DNA of 64,000 bases from Euzebya sp051004735 (GCA_051004735.1 JBPCKA010000069.1:124001-188000), one strand, 5' to 3'. Numbered from the stretch's first letter, positions 17,622 through 27,126 are shown. Numbers and translations: made by a program. The notes: generated by a model from the sequence alone, not told the origin.

Positions 17622-18623
17622 GACCGGTACCGGATCCCACAGGATGCGGTCGGACTGGGCCAGTGTTCCCGTCAGGCCCCGCCTGCCGGCATCGCGGCCC
17701 AACACCAACCAGTAGGCCAGGAAGCCGGCCTCTGCCACGACACCGATCGACACCCGCAGCCAGGTCGGCAGCGCGGAACCGGTCACGAATCCCTCGATCA
17801 GCGCGGCGATGCCGAACACCACCACCACACCCGTGACCACGGTGATCGCCCGGCTGGCCTGCTGTCGCAGGGCGTCTCCGCGGGAGCGGTCGCCCGGATC
17901 GATCCAGGCCCATCCCAACGCCAGGCCCATGCCAGCCGCGACGAAGACCGCGGTCAGTTCCAGCAGGCCGTGCGGCGTGATAAATCCCCAGAAGACCTCA
18001 CCCACACCGCGGGCGTGGAACAGACCGCCGGCCAACCCGACATTGGCGGCGTTCGTGATCAATACCAAAATCGTGGGCAGTCCCGCCGCGATGCCGACCG
18101 CGAAGGCCAGGAAGCCGACCTGGATGTTGTTCAGGCCCACCTCGGCGAAAAACTGCCCGGACGGCTGTTCGGAGTAGTAGTCGACGAAATCGCCGGCGAG
18201 CAGCACCTCTTGTACCGCCGGTGGGATCCCGGCATCCAGCGCCCGGGGCGACTGTGCCACCCACACACCAAGCCCCACTGCCACCCCCATGAACACCATG
18301 GCCGCCACCGCGATGTAGCCGCGCAGGTGCCACAGGGCTGCGGGAAAGGTCTCGGTGAAGAACCGGCCGATCGCGGCAGCCGTACGTGGTCGGCTGCCGT
18401 ACAGGGTCGCACCGCTGGCCGCCACCAGTTGAGACAGCCGCCCGGTCAGGTCCGGGTCGGCGTAGGTGGTACGCGCCATCGACAGGTGCGTGGAGGTTCG
18501 CTGATAGTCGGCCACCAGGGTGGCGATCTCATCCGCCGTCAGGCTTGACGCGTTACGTTTGGCGAGTTGGTCCAGCCGATGCCAGGTTGGCTGGTGCAAC
18601 GCGACGAAGCGATCCAGGTTCAC
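17571..18623 (-). CDS. stage II sporulation protein M (SpoIIM) family membrane protein
   Basis: The 350-aa product has a cytosolic helical N domain (VALHQPTWHRLDQLAKRN) and about six membrane helices. Family hallmarks are FFTETFPAALWHLRGYIAV, the GLNNIQVGFLAFAVGIAAGL loop, and FITPHGLLELTAVFVAAGMG. In endospore formers SpoIIM belongs to the DMP engulfment machinery. In non-sporulating actinobacteria the family accompanies MoxR/DUF58/RDD genes, as it does here. It ends inside the DUF58 gene and diverges from the RDD gene over 28 bp. Confidence 0.9.
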   Translation of the reverse strand: MNLDRFVALHQPTWHRLDQLAKRNASSLTADEIATLVADYQRTSTHLSMARTTYADPDLTGRLSQLVAASGATLYGSRPRTAAAIGRFFTETFPAALWHLRGYIAVAAMVFMGVAVGLGVWVAQSPRALDAGIPPAVQEVLLAGDFVDYYSEQPSGQFFAEVGLNNIQVGFLAFAVGIAAGLPTILVLITNAANVGLAGGLFHARGVGEVFWGFITPHGLLELTAVFVAAGMGLALGWAWIDPGDRSRGDALRQQASRAITVVTGVVVVFGIAALIEGFVTGSALPTWLRVSIGVVAEAGFLAYWLVLGRDAGRRGLTGTLAQSDRILWDPVPVLQPTGRLQVQVGIDQP

Positions 18624-18651
18624 CCCACCAACCTAGAGGGCACAGGAGACG

Positions 18652-19572
18652 ATGACGACCACGCAGTCCGACGGCGCCGCGGGGCGCCACTCTGCCCTGT
18701 ACACGCCCGAGGCGGTCAGGGTCGATCTGCCATTGGCTGATCTGGGCAGTCGGACGCTGGCGATCCTGATCGATCTGTTCCTGATGCTGTCGCTGCTGTA
18801 CCTGGTGCTGATCTTTGGTGCGGCCGCCTTCGGTGTCTCGGGGGGGATCGCACCTGATTGGCTGGCCATCGTGGGCGCGTTGGTACTGAACTTCCTGGTG
18901 CTGTGGGGCTACCCGACGGGGTGTGAGGCATGGTTCGGTGGCCGGACAGCCGGCAAGGCGGCGCTTGGCCTGCGTGTCGTGACGGTCGAGGGGGCACCGG
19001 TCCGTTTCCGTCATGCCGCAATCCGGGGACTGTTCGCCTTCATCGACTTCTATCTGTTCCTGGGCATCCCGGCGTTGGTGACCTCGCTGGTGACGCGCAA
19101 AGGCCAACGGCTGGGCGATCTGGCCGCCGGCACGGTCACCATCCGTGATCGCTCGGGGACAACACCCGCTGAACAGGTGGTGTTCTGGCAGGTTCCGCCG
19201 ACCCTGCAGTCCTATGCCTCCACCATCGACGTTCGCGGGCTCAGCACCGCCGACTACGCCGTCATCCGCCGATTCCTGCTGCGGTCTGGCTCGCTGAAAC
19301 CACAGCACCGGGCGCGCATCGCCACCGACATAGCCAACGTGTTGGCGTCTCGGATGAATCACCGGCCGCCGGCGGGGACCCACCCCGAGGCGATGCTGTT
19401 GTGTGTGGCCGCGTTGCTGCAACAGCAGGGCAGCCTCGCGCCGGCGCCGCGCCCTCCTGCAGTAGATTTGAGGCCGCCCCCGCCTGGACCGGCTGCGCCG
19501 TGGTCGCCGCCGGCGACTCCACCCGCCTCGCCCTCGGGCCGTTCGGGTGCGGAGTTCGCGCCACCGTCATAA
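18652..19572 (+). CDS. RDD-family membrane protein
   Basis: The RDD domain covers residues 20-165: LGSRTLAILIDLFLMLSLLY contains the R and D of helix 1, and LWGYPTGCEAWFGGRTAGKA plus RLGDLAAGTVTIRDRS complete the signature. There are three or four membrane helices. The C-terminal cytosolic half has TADYAVIRRFLLRSGSLKPQ and a Pro/Ala-rich tail. RDD proteins are usually of unknown transport function; one group acts in Na+/H+ exchange. Its divergent start, 28 bp from spoIIM, implies a shared promoter region. Confidence 0.88.
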   Translation: MTTTQSDGAAGRHSALYTPEAVRVDLPLADLGSRTLAILIDLFLMLSLLYLVLIFGAAAFGVSGGIAPDWLAIVGALVLNFLVLWGYPTGCEAWFGGRTAGKAALGLRVVTVEGAPVRFRHAAIRGLFAFIDFYLFLGIPALVTSLVTRKGQRLGDLAAGTVTIRDRSGTTPAEQVVFWQVPPTLQSYASTIDVRGLSTADYAVIRRFLLRSGSLKPQHRARIATDIANVLASRMNHRPPAGTHPEAMLLCVAALLQQQGSLAPAPRPPAVDLRPPPPGPAAPWSPPATPPASPSGRSGAEFAPPS

Positions 19573-19575
19573 CGG

Positions 19576-19596
19576 CCGGCGTGGGTCGAGCGCCGG
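19576..19596. terminator. weak hairpin between convergent genes
   Basis: CCGGCG at 19576-19581 pairs with CGCCGG at 19591-19596 across a 9-nt loop, a few bases after the RDD stop. No T-run follows on either strand. It is a possible bidirectional terminator between the RDD gene and the convergent hydrolase. Confidence 0.3.
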
Positions 19597-19635
19597 ACAG
19601 CGAAATAGTCATCAACTCTGGTTCTGTGCGTTGCC

Positions 19636-20409
19636 TCAGGTGAGATACTGAAGGATCGCGGCGGCCAACACGTCGGGCTGTTCCAGCATGACCCAGTGCG
19701 CAGCGGTCGGGATGACCTTGACCCGCGACACCGGAATCTGCGCGTGGAGTTCCTCGGTCATCGCGATCGGCGTGGAGCGGTCGTGATCTCCGACCAGCAA
19801 CAAGGTCGGCTGTCCGATGTCCTCCCGGCTGATTCGCGGCATGTTGGCCAGCGCACGACAGCTGTTGGCATACGCCTTGGGGTCGTTGCGCAGGTAGCTG
19901 TCTCGTAGCAGGCCGACCAGCTGGGGAAGTTTTGCCTGCGTCCGCGGCGCCAACGCACCCGGCAGCCAGTCATCGACAATGGCATCCAAACCCTCGGCGT
20001 CAACCAGGTCGGCGCGCTTCTCATAGGCGGACAAGGTGTCGGGCTCAAACCATGAGATCCCTCCGACCAGGACCAGTTGATCGATGGCTTCGGGACGGTC
20101 CAGCGCCGCAAGCTGGGCGACCAGGCTGCCCAGGGAATGGCCGACCAGGGTGACCGGCGGCAGTTCCAGGGCGCTGATCAGCGCCAGGACATCCTGCGTC
20201 CACTGCTTGATCGAGTACGAACCTGATGACACCTCGCTGCGCCCGTGCCCACGCAGATCCATGGCGATCACGTGGTGGTGGACCGCCAGCGTCTCGATCA
20301 CGCCGTACCAGGAGTGCAGGGTTCCTCCCAGGCCATGGACCAGCACGATGGGCGGGCCTTCACCTTTCGAGACGTAATGGTGACGGACGCCGTTGAGCTC
20401 TATGAACAT
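19636..20409 (-). CDS. alpha/beta-hydrolase
   Basis: I start at the ATG at 20409 because AAGGA precedes it at a normal distance and the fold begins at once (FIELNGVRHHYVSKGEGPPI). The oxyanion motif is VHGLGG, the nucleophile elbow is GHSLGS (Ser about 98), the acid is in VGDHDRS and the His in AAHWVMLEQPD. The 257-aa length is typical. It resembles esterase/MhpC-type enzymes; the substrate is not predictable. It diverges from the SRPBCC gene over about 180 bp. Confidence 0.88.
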   Translation of the reverse strand: MFIELNGVRHHYVSKGEGPPIVLVHGLGGTLHSWYGVIETLAVHHHVIAMDLRGHGRSEVSSGSYSIKQWTQDVLALISALELPPVTLVGHSLGSLVAQLAALDRPEAIDQLVLVGGISWFEPDTLSAYEKRADLVDAEGLDAIVDDWLPGALAPRTQAKLPQLVGLLRDSYLRNDPKAYANSCRALANMPRISREDIGQPTLLLVGDHDRSTPIAMTEELHAQIPVSRVKVIPTAAHWVMLEQPDVLAAAILQYLT

Positions 20410-20588
20410 CTGAGGTGATCCTTCTGATGGGGGCGCCGCGATGGGCGCTGCGATGGGCGCTGGCCGGTGGTGCAAGTCGATGTGGGGCGTGCCTCGCCCG
20501 CCTGGGGTCAAGCGCCACGCCGCGCCGCACAGGGACCCGTGAACAGGGCTGCCTGGTTACGGCTGAGGCTGGGTACCGTGACACCGAG

Positions 20589-21086
20589 ATGGCAAGAGTA
20601 GAGGAACGAGTCCACATCCACCGACCCCTCGATCATGTCTGGTCGGTTCTGACCGATTGGGAGTCGCAGTCGGAGTGGATGGCCGACGCCCACTCCGTCA
20701 CCGTGACAAGTCCCCACCGTGCCGGTCTCGGTGTGACGATTCGAGTACCGACCGATATCGCGCTCGGTCTGGTCGTGATGGATGAGATGCAGGTAACCGA
20801 GTGGGTCGTGCGGCGCAAGATCGGCGTGCGCCACACCGGACGATTCATCAAAGGAACAGGGGCCTTTGAGTTGCAGCCCACGGTCACCCCCGCTGGTGGC
20901 GGCGGCACGCTGTTCACCTGGAGCGAACAGATCGATGCACCGTTGGGCCGCCTGGGCGATGCAATCCTGCGCTACACCGCCGTGCCCTACGTCGCGAGGG
21001 TGTTTCGACGCAGTCTTCGCGCGTTGAAAGCCGTGGCGGAACGCGATGACAGCCGGCCCCCCGAGATGGCCGTGGACACGTCGTGA
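20589..21086 (+). CDS. SRPBCC/polyketide-cyclase-like lipid-binding protein
   Basis: The protein is taken from the ATG at 20589: ARVEERVHIHRPLDHVWSVL followed by TDWESQSEWM is the canonical START/SRPBCC opening. The end helix (GRLGDAILRYTAVPYVARVF) is also typical. The 165-aa length fits a single helix-grip domain binding a hydrophobic ligand. The longer upstream frame has no family similarity. It overlaps the RidA-like gene by 4 nt. Confidence 0.8.
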   Translation: MARVEERVHIHRPLDHVWSVLTDWESQSEWMADAHSVTVTSPHRAGLGVTIRVPTDIALGLVVMDEMQVTEWVVRRKIGVRHTGRFIKGTGAFELQPTVTPAGGGGTLFTWSEQIDAPLGRLGDAILRYTAVPYVARVFRRSLRALKAVAERDDSRPPEMAVDTS

Positions 21087-21466
21087 CCGACCGGATACGG
21101 GTCCAGTCGGCTTCCCCCTTCGAGGAACCGATCGGCTTTTGTCGGGCGATCCGGGTGGGCAACAGGATCGAGGTTGCCGGTACGGCGCCGGTGTGGCCTG
21201 ACGGTCGTTGTTCCCCCGATCCCGAGGTCCAGGCCGCCCACTGCTTTGAGATCGCGCTGCGGGCACTGGAGCAGGCCGGCGGTTCGGCCGCCGATGTGGT
21301 GCGGACGCGGATGTACCTGACATCTGCTGATGATTGGCAGGCGGTCGGTCGGGCTCATGGCCACGTCTTCGGGCAGGTTCGCCCGGTCGCCACGATGGTG
21401 GTGGTCGCCGGACTGCTGGACGCCCGCTGGAAGGTCGAGATCGAACTCAGTGCACAACTCGACTGA
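21083..21466 (+). CDS. RidA/YjgF-family protein
   Basis: The GTG start overlaps the SRPBCC stop. The 127-aa product matches RidA-like proteins: GNRIEVAGTAPV, ALEQAGGSAADVVRTRMYLT with the Arg that binds the substrate carboxylate, and FGQVRPVATMVVVAGLLD near the end. RidA enzymes hydrolyse reactive enamines and imines formed by PLP enzymes. The end reads KVEIELSAQLD, with the Glu kept. It is a variant subgroup rather than canonical RidA. Confidence 0.85.
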   Translation: MTDRIRVQSASPFEEPIGFCRAIRVGNRIEVAGTAPVWPDGRCSPDPEVQAAHCFEIALRALEQAGGSAADVVRTRMYLTSADDWQAVGRAHGHVFGQVRPVATMVVVAGLLDARWKVEIELSAQLD

Positions 21467-21546
21467 GGTTCGCGGTGGCGCGGTGCAGCAGATCGGTGAA
21501 TCGGTCGCGGTCCTCGGCCTCCTAAGGCCAGCAACAGGTGGTCGGG

Positions 21547-21963
21547 TCAGCTGGCGCGGTTCTCCACCGCGATGACCAGCCGCAGGCCCGACCACACCTC
21601 ATCAATGGCACAGACCAAGTTGTCAACCAGGCCCGTTGGCAGGGCCACCTCGCGAACGACGTCCTCGGTGATGTCGGTGGGTACGCGCGAGGTCTTCTTG
21701 GGCCAGGCGATCCAGATGGCGCCGTCATCGGGGATCCGGCGACGCAGCACCGGTAATCGTTTCTCCAGGTCGCGACGGCGGTCATAGAACCCCATCACGA
21801 TGTCCATGTTGCCAGCGATCCGGGTGGCCATGGTGACGCCGGCGGGGACCGGTAGCAGGGTCAGTCCGACGAACTCCGCGGGCGGATTGTCAAGGCCCAG
21901 GCGCATCCCCTCGGTCAGACCCAGCTTCTTGTACAGCGGCGTGCCCGAGTACCCGGCGCTCAT
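21547..21963 (-). CDS. DUF3052 family protein
   Basis: The product opens with SAGYSGTPLYKKLGLTEGMR and contains PDDGAIWIAWPKKTSRVPTD, the hallmark of the actinobacterial DUF3052 family (138 aa, usual length). There is no membrane segment. Function is unknown. It overlaps the upstream DUF3151 gene by 4 nt, so the two are co-translated. Confidence 0.85.
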   Translation of the reverse strand: MSAGYSGTPLYKKLGLTEGMRLGLDNPPAEFVGLTLLPVPAGVTMATRIAGNMDIVMGFYDRRRDLEKRLPVLRRRIPDDGAIWIAWPKKTSRVPTDITEDVVREVALPTGLVDNLVCAIDEVWSGLRLVIAVENRAS

Positions 21964-22397
21964 GGCTTGTCCACCCCCAGGTGGTCCTGTGGATCAAGCT
22001 GTCGTAGGAAGTCACGGCAACGTTCGGGCTCGCCCGGCTCGCCAATCGCTGCCGCAGCGCCACGCAACGCGTTCAACGCACGCAGGAAGCCCTGGTTGGG
22101 CTCGTGCGACCACGGCACAGGCCCCTGCCCACCCCAACCAGCCTGCCTGATGGCGTCCAAGCCCCGGTGATAGCCCACGCGGGCAAAGGCGTAGGCAGCG
22201 ACTGGATCCTCCGTCGCCAGGGAGTACTCCGCCAGATCCGCCCAGACGGGCAGGAAGGACGGGTGAGCGGCAGCGATCACCCGCATCGCAGCGGCCCGGT
22301 CGGAAGAGGTGGCGGCGGCTTGCAACGCGGTCACCCACTCAGAGGGCCAGGCGGGCAGATGCGTGGGGGTGACACCGTGCATGGGAAGTTCGGGCAT
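21960..22397 (-). CDS. DUF3151 family protein
   Basis: I start at the ATG at 22397, where the family N terminus MPELPMHGVTPTHLP begins. The characteristic segment, RVGYHRGLDAIRQAGWGGQG followed by PVPWSHEPNQGFLRAL, is present. The protein is about 145 aa, all-helical and soluble, with no known function. It is conserved in actinobacteria. Confidence 0.85.
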   Translation of the reverse strand: MPELPMHGVTPTHLPAWPSEWVTALQAAATSSDRAAAMRVIAAAHPSFLPVWADLAEYSLATEDPVAAYAFARVGYHRGLDAIRQAGWGGQGPVPWSHEPNQGFLRALNALRGAAAAIGEPGEPERCRDFLRQLDPQDHLGVDKP

Positions 22398-22508
22398 AGC
22401 TAGGTCATACCATGACCGGCGCCTAGCTCGTGGCATGTCCACGGTTGCTCACATTTGCCCCGCAGTTGGCGGTAGGATCACTGCGACCGACGACGACTGG
22501 GGCATCGA

Positions 22509-22883
22509 GTGGCGCGAGTGATGGCAGTGGATGACGACCATGTCATCCGGGGCCTGCTTGAGGTCAACCTTGAGATGGAGGGCCACCAGGTCATCACGGC
22601 TGTCGATGGTCAGGACGCGCTGGACAAGGTCAAGATCGAGCAGCCCGACCTGATCCTGCTGGACGTCATGATGCCAAACGTCAACGGCTGGCAGGTTGCC
22701 GAGACGTTGAAACGCGATCCCGAGACCCGTCACATCCCGATCGTGTTCCTGTCGGCCCGTGCCATGGAGGCCGACGTCCGCAAAGGCACAGACCTTGGGG
22801 TGCAGGCATACGTGACCAAGCCCTTCGACCCGATCGACCTGATGGAACTGGTCAACCGTCTGATCGCGGAACGGGCTGCCTGA
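22509..22883 (+). CDS. stand-alone response regulator receiver domain
   Basis: The 124-aa CheY-like protein consists only of a receiver domain. The acidic pocket is DDD (8-10), the phospho-acceptor is Asp52 in LILLDVMMPN, the Ser of LSARA is the switch residue and Lys104 lies in YVTKPFDP. There is no output domain. The start may be the GTG at 22509 or the ATG at 22521, which would still keep the pocket. No kinase is adjacent; the partner must be elsewhere. It ends 18 bp before argS. Confidence 0.9.
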   Translation: MARVMAVDDDHVIRGLLEVNLEMEGHQVITAVDGQDALDKVKIEQPDLILLDVMMPNVNGWQVAETLKRDPETRHIPIVFLSARAMEADVRKGTDLGVQAYVTKPFDPIDLMELVNRLIAERAA

Positions 22884-22901
22884 GCCACTACGCTGGTCCG
22901 G

Positions 22902-24515
22902 ATGATCGGACCCGACCAGCTCGCCACCGCGATCCGAAAGGCCCTGGCCACCGCTGGCCTACCTGACCTGGACGCTACCTTCGAGCGGCCGAGGAACCCC
23001 GAACACGGCGACTGGTCCAGTAACATCGCTCTGACCCTGACCAAGCCCGTTGGGCTCCCCCCACGTCAGATCGCGGTGACCATCGTGGATGCCATGGGTC
23101 CTGTCGAGGGGGTCACCGAGGTGCAGATCGCCGGGCCGGGGTTCATCAATTTCCGTCTGGCGCCCGACGCCTACGGCGCCATCGTCCGGGCCGCCGTCAC
23201 GGCTGGAGAGGACCGCTATGGGCGCAGCAACGCCGGGGGCGGCCGCAGTGCCAACGTCGAGTTCGTCAGCGCGAACCCCACTGGCCCGCTGCATGTCGGG
23301 CACGGCCGGTGGGTGGCCACCGGCGACGCGATCGCAAACCTGCTGGTGGCAACCGGCTGGACCGTGGTTCGCGAGTACTACCTGAACGACGCGGGCAACC
23401 AGATCAAGCTGTTCGGTGAGTCGGTCCGGGCCCTGATGCGAGCAGAGGAGGTCCCATCCGAGGGATACCAAGGCGCCTACGTCGCTGATATCGCCGCCGA
23501 TCTGGTGGCCCAGGACGTGGATGCCGATGACGTCGAGGCGGTCACCCAGGCCGCCTACCAGGCGATGGTGCAGCAGATCCGCGCCACGATGCACTCCATC
23601 GGGATTGACATCGACGTGTGGTTCTCCGAGCTGACCTTGCATCGGGCGGGCGCGGTTGATGACACCATCGACAAGTTGCGACAAGCCGGTCAGGTCTATG
23701 ACGCCGACGGCGCGGTGTGGCTGCGGACCAGCGACTTCGGCGACGACAAGGACCGGGTGCTGATCAAGGCCGATGGCATCAAGACCTATTTCGCCGCCGA
23801 CACGGCCTACATGGCAGACAAGGTCGCCCGCGGCTTCGACCTGGCCATCTATCTGCTGGGCGCCGACCATCATGGCTACGTCGGGCGGATCATGGCGATC
23901 GCTCGCGCCGAAGGCATCCCCGACGGGCTGATCGAGATCCTGATCGGGCAGTTCGTCAATCTGTTGCGCGACGGGCAACCCGTCCGCATGGGCAAACGCT
24001 CCGGCACGTTTGTGACCCTGGACGAACTGGTCGAGGAAGTCGGGGCGGACGCGGCCCGCTACACCTTCCTGCGCAGTTCCATGGACACCCCGCAGGACTT
24101 CGATATCGCCCGTGTCGTCACGCAGGACAAGACCAACCCTGTCCACTACATCAACTACTCCTATGCCCGGATTTCGGGCATCAGCCGCACCGCGCAGGCG
24201 AAGAACTTCACGCCGGTCTCGTTGGAGCAGGCGGACCTGGACCTGCTGGACCATGACACCGAGCGCGAGTTGATGCGTCGCATCGATGCCTTCGGGGACC
24301 TCCTCGCCCGCGCGGCTGAGGACCGGGCACCGCACCGCGTCGCCCGATACGCCGAAGAGCTGGCCGACGCCTTTCACCGTTTCTACACCGAATGTCAGGT
24401 CATCGGTGAGGACCCGAACCTGTCAAGCGCCCGCTACTGGTTGTGCGAGGCCACCCGGGTCACCGTCGCCGCAGCCCTGGGTGTGCTGGGCGTCACGCCA
24501 CGCGAACGGATGTGA
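22902..24515 (+). CDS. argS: arginyl-tRNA synthetase
   Basis: This class I synthetase charges tRNA-Arg. The N-terminal Add-1 domain (1-110) is followed by the HIGH-type motif PLHVGHGR (about residue 128), the SANPTGP segment before it, and the KMSKS-equivalent RMGKRSGT (about 365). The DALR-type anticodon domain ends the protein at 537 aa. lysA starts inside its stop codon (GTGA), so argS heads the amino-acid operon, as in many actinobacteria. Confidence 0.96.
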   Translation: MIGPDQLATAIRKALATAGLPDLDATFERPRNPEHGDWSSNIALTLTKPVGLPPRQIAVTIVDAMGPVEGVTEVQIAGPGFINFRLAPDAYGAIVRAAVTAGEDRYGRSNAGGGRSANVEFVSANPTGPLHVGHGRWVATGDAIANLLVATGWTVVREYYLNDAGNQIKLFGESVRALMRAEEVPSEGYQGAYVADIAADLVAQDVDADDVEAVTQAAYQAMVQQIRATMHSIGIDIDVWFSELTLHRAGAVDDTIDKLRQAGQVYDADGAVWLRTSDFGDDKDRVLIKADGIKTYFAADTAYMADKVARGFDLAIYLLGADHHGYVGRIMAIARAEGIPDGLIEILIGQFVNLLRDGQPVRMGKRSGTFVTLDELVEEVGADAARYTFLRSSMDTPQDFDIARVVTQDKTNPVHYINYSYARISGISRTAQAKNFTPVSLEQADLDLLDHDTERELMRRIDAFGDLLARAAEDRAPHRVARYAEELADAFHRFYTECQVIGEDPNLSSARYWLCEATRVTVAAALGVLGVTPRERM

Positions 24516-25777
24516 CCTCCGTGGCCTCGGTCTGGCCGCAGACCACCGTGCGGGCCGACCACGCCGTCAGCGGCGTAGGCGGGATGGAGTTCGCCGACCT
24601 GGCACAGCGGTTCGGTACCCCCCTGTATGTGATGGACTCCGCTGACATGATCAGCCGGATGCAGCGCTACCGCGCTGCCGCCGGGCCCGATGTGACGGTA
24701 CTGTACGCCTCCAAGGCATTGTGCGTGACCGGCGTGATCCGCCTGGCACACCAGCAGGGACTGGGCGTTGACGTCGCCTCGGCCGGCGAACTGGCCACCG
24801 CGCTTCGAGCGGGGGTCCCGGGCGCTGATCTGGCCATGCACGGCAACAACAAGTCCACCGCGGAATTGGCCATGGCCCTGGACGCGGGTGTCGGGCGCAT
24901 CGTGGTGGACTCACTGGATGAGATCGATCGTCTGGCGTCGCTGAACAGACCCGCGACGGTGCTGCTACGCCTGACCCCCGGGATCATGGCCTCAACACAT
25001 TCCTATGTCGCAACCGGTGGTGATGACCAGAAGTTCGGGCTGTCCATCAGTCATGGGCTGGCCACCAGAGCGGTGGGACGACTGCAGAGTCTCCCGCAGG
25101 TGCATCTCGCCGGGCTTCACGTGCATATCGGGTCCAACATCTCCTCGGCGCAGGAGTTCAGTGCCGGCATCAGCACCATCGCCGAGTTTGCTGCCGGTGC
25201 CGGAATCGACCTGGAGGAACTGAACCTGGGCGGTGGGCTGGGGATCGCCTACACGAGTGCGGATCGCGTGCCCAGCATCGAACGACATATCGAGGTGTTA
25301 CTGGCAGCAGTCGACGCGGCACTGCCCCGACGGCCCCGCCTGTACGTCGAACCCGGTCGTTCGATCGTGGGTCCTGCGGGTGTGACGCTGTACACGGTGG
25401 GAACGGTGAAGCACGTGCCGCAGGTACGGTCCTTCGCCGCCGTCGATGGTGGCATGAGCGACAACCCGCGGCCGTCGCTTTACGGGGCGCGTTACACCGT
25501 CGCTGCGGTGCGCTCCGCAACGAATCAGGTTCCCTACACCCTGGCGGGCAAGCACTGTGAGAGCGGTGACGTGTTGGCACATGACGTGATGCTGCCGGCC
25601 GACCTGCGGGCCGGCGACCTGGTCGTGGTCGCAGCGACGGGCGCCTACGGACACTCGATGGCGTCCAACTACAATCGATTGCCACGTCCCGCGATGGTCG
25701 CTGTGGCCCAGGGATCGGCCCGATTGCTGGTCCGCCGAGAGTCCCTGGAGGACGTTTTGGCCTTGGATGTCGGCTGA
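24512..25777 (+). CDS. lysA: diaminopimelate decarboxylase
   Basis: This fold-III PLP enzyme makes L-lysine from meso-diaminopimelate. The PLP lysine is in LYASKALC, the glycine loop is LGGGLGIAY, HVHIGSN supports the cofactor, and the catalytic Cys of the partner subunit is in KHCESGD. The start is the GTG overlapping the argS stop; 421 aa is normal. Coupling to argS is widespread in actinobacteria and co-regulates Arg-tRNA and lysine supply. Confidence 0.96.
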   Translation: MTSVASVWPQTTVRADHAVSGVGGMEFADLAQRFGTPLYVMDSADMISRMQRYRAAAGPDVTVLYASKALCVTGVIRLAHQQGLGVDVASAGELATALRAGVPGADLAMHGNNKSTAELAMALDAGVGRIVVDSLDEIDRLASLNRPATVLLRLTPGIMASTHSYVATGGDDQKFGLSISHGLATRAVGRLQSLPQVHLAGLHVHIGSNISSAQEFSAGISTIAEFAAGAGIDLEELNLGGGLGIAYTSADRVPSIERHIEVLLAAVDAALPRRPRLYVEPGRSIVGPAGVTLYTVGTVKHVPQVRSFAAVDGGMSDNPRPSLYGARYTVAAVRSATNQVPYTLAGKHCESGDVLAHDVMLPADLRAGDLVVVAATGAYGHSMASNYNRLPRPAMVAVAQGSARLLVRRESLEDVLALDVG

Positions 25778-25824
25778 CGAAATGAGGGTTGGTCACGGAC
25801 CTGAGCCGCATACGATCGGGGGCC

Positions 25825-27126
25825 ATGAGTGATGACGAGAAGACACTGACCGTCGGCCTGCTGGGGTTCGGTGTGGTCGGATCCGGCGTGGTACGCCTGC
25901 TGCGCGACCACGTCGATGAGATCGCGGGCCGGGTCGGGGCACGGTTGGTTGTGGGACCGGTCGTCGTTCGCGACCTGGACAAGCAGCGTGATGTGGACGC
26001 CCTCCTCACCGATGACTTCGCCGCCGTGGTCGGTGCAGCTGGAGTGGATGTGGTGGTGGAGGTCATGGGTGGGATCGAGCCGGCCCGTGAACTGTTGACC
26101 CAGGCGCTCAAGTCCGGCCAGAGCGTGGTCACGGCGAATAAGGAGTTGATCGCCACCCACGGCGCGGAACTCCTGGTCATCGCCCAGGAGCAGTCGGTCC
26201 GTCTGGAGTATGAAGCCGCGGTGGCGGGTGCGATCCCGATCATCAAGCCGATGCGCGAGTCGCTGGCCGGCGACCGGGTTCGCAAGGTGCTGGGCATCCT
26301 CAACGGCACCACGAACTACATCCTGACCCGGATGACCGAAGAGGGGGCCGATCTCGGGCCGGTTCTGGCCGACGCGCAGGAGCTTGGCTATGCGGAGAAG
26401 CCCGATCCGTCAGCCGACGTGGACGGTCACGACGCGGCAGCCAAGACGGCGATCCTGGCCTCCCTGGCCTTTGACGCCGAGGTCACCCTGGATCAGGTCT
26501 ACACCGAGGGGATCCGCGGAGTGACCGCCGTCGACATCGCCAACGCCGCTCGGATGGGGTACGTGATCAAACTGCTGGGGATCGCCGAGGAGATCGAAGT
26601 GGACGGGGGGCGCAGCATCGGTGTGCGCGTGCATCCTGCGTGGGTGCCAGCCGATCATCCTCTGGCCAGCGTTCGTGAAGCGTTCAACGCCATCTTCATC
26701 CAGGCGGACGGTGCCGGAGAGCTGATGTTCTACGGTCGTGGGGCTGGGTCACTCCCGACGGCCTCAGCGGTTGTGGGCGATGTGGTCACCGCTGCCAGAG
26801 CGCATCTGGCGGGTGAACAACTGCCGCGGGCAACGATCACCCGCAAGCCGATCATGCCGATCGACGAAGCCATCGTGCAGTACTACGTGCTGTTGGACGT
26901 GGCCGACGAGGCCGGGGTTCTGGCGACCGTCGCCTCGACGTTCGGTGACCATGACGTATCCATCAAGAGCGTGTGGCAGGAAGGCGTCGGTGACCATGCC
27001 CAGTTGTTGTTGGTGACCCACGCGGCCCGTGAGGGCAACGTGAGGGCGTGCGCGGAGAAGTTGGCGGGGCTGGGCGTGGTGCGGTCCGTCGCAAGCTTGA
27101 TGAGGGTGGAGGGACGGGAGGTCTGA
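25825..27126 (+). CDS. hom: homoserine dehydrogenase with ACT domain
   Basis: The ATG at 25825 begins the protein just before the NAD(P) motif GLLGFGVVGSGVV. Catalytic and binding segments include VVTANKELIATHG and LNGTTNYILTRM, and the EKPDPSADVDGHDAAAK block with the catalytic residues. The C-terminal ACT domain (about 350-425, VLLDVADEAGVLATVASTFG) implies feedback inhibition by threonine. It reduces aspartate semialdehyde to homoserine. thrC and thrB follow. Confidence 0.96.
   Translation: MSDDEKTLTVGLLGFGVVGSGVVRLLRDHVDEIAGRVGARLVVGPVVVRDLDKQRDVDALLTDDFAAVVGAAGVDVVVEVMGGIEPARELLTQALKSGQSVVTANKELIATHGAELLVIAQEQSVRLEYEAAVAGAIPIIKPMRESLAGDRVRKVLGILNGTTNYILTRMTEEGADLGPVLADAQELGYAEKPDPSADVDGHDAAAKTAILASLAFDAEVTLDQVYTEGIRGVTAVDIANAARMGYVIKLLGIAEEIEVDGGRSIGVRVHPAWVPADHPLASVREAFNAIFIQADGAGELMFYGRGAGSLPTASAVVGDVVTAARAHLAGEQLPRATITRKPIMPIDEAIVQYYVLLDVADEAGVLATVASTFGDHDVSIKSVWQEGVGDHAQLLLVTHAAREGNVRACAEKLAGLGVVRSVASLMRVEGREV

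Noticed and set aside
22959..24377. 472-aa reverse frame opposite argS
   Set aside because: It is a high-GC shadow; the forward strand encodes a complete arginyl-tRNA synthetase with all motifs.
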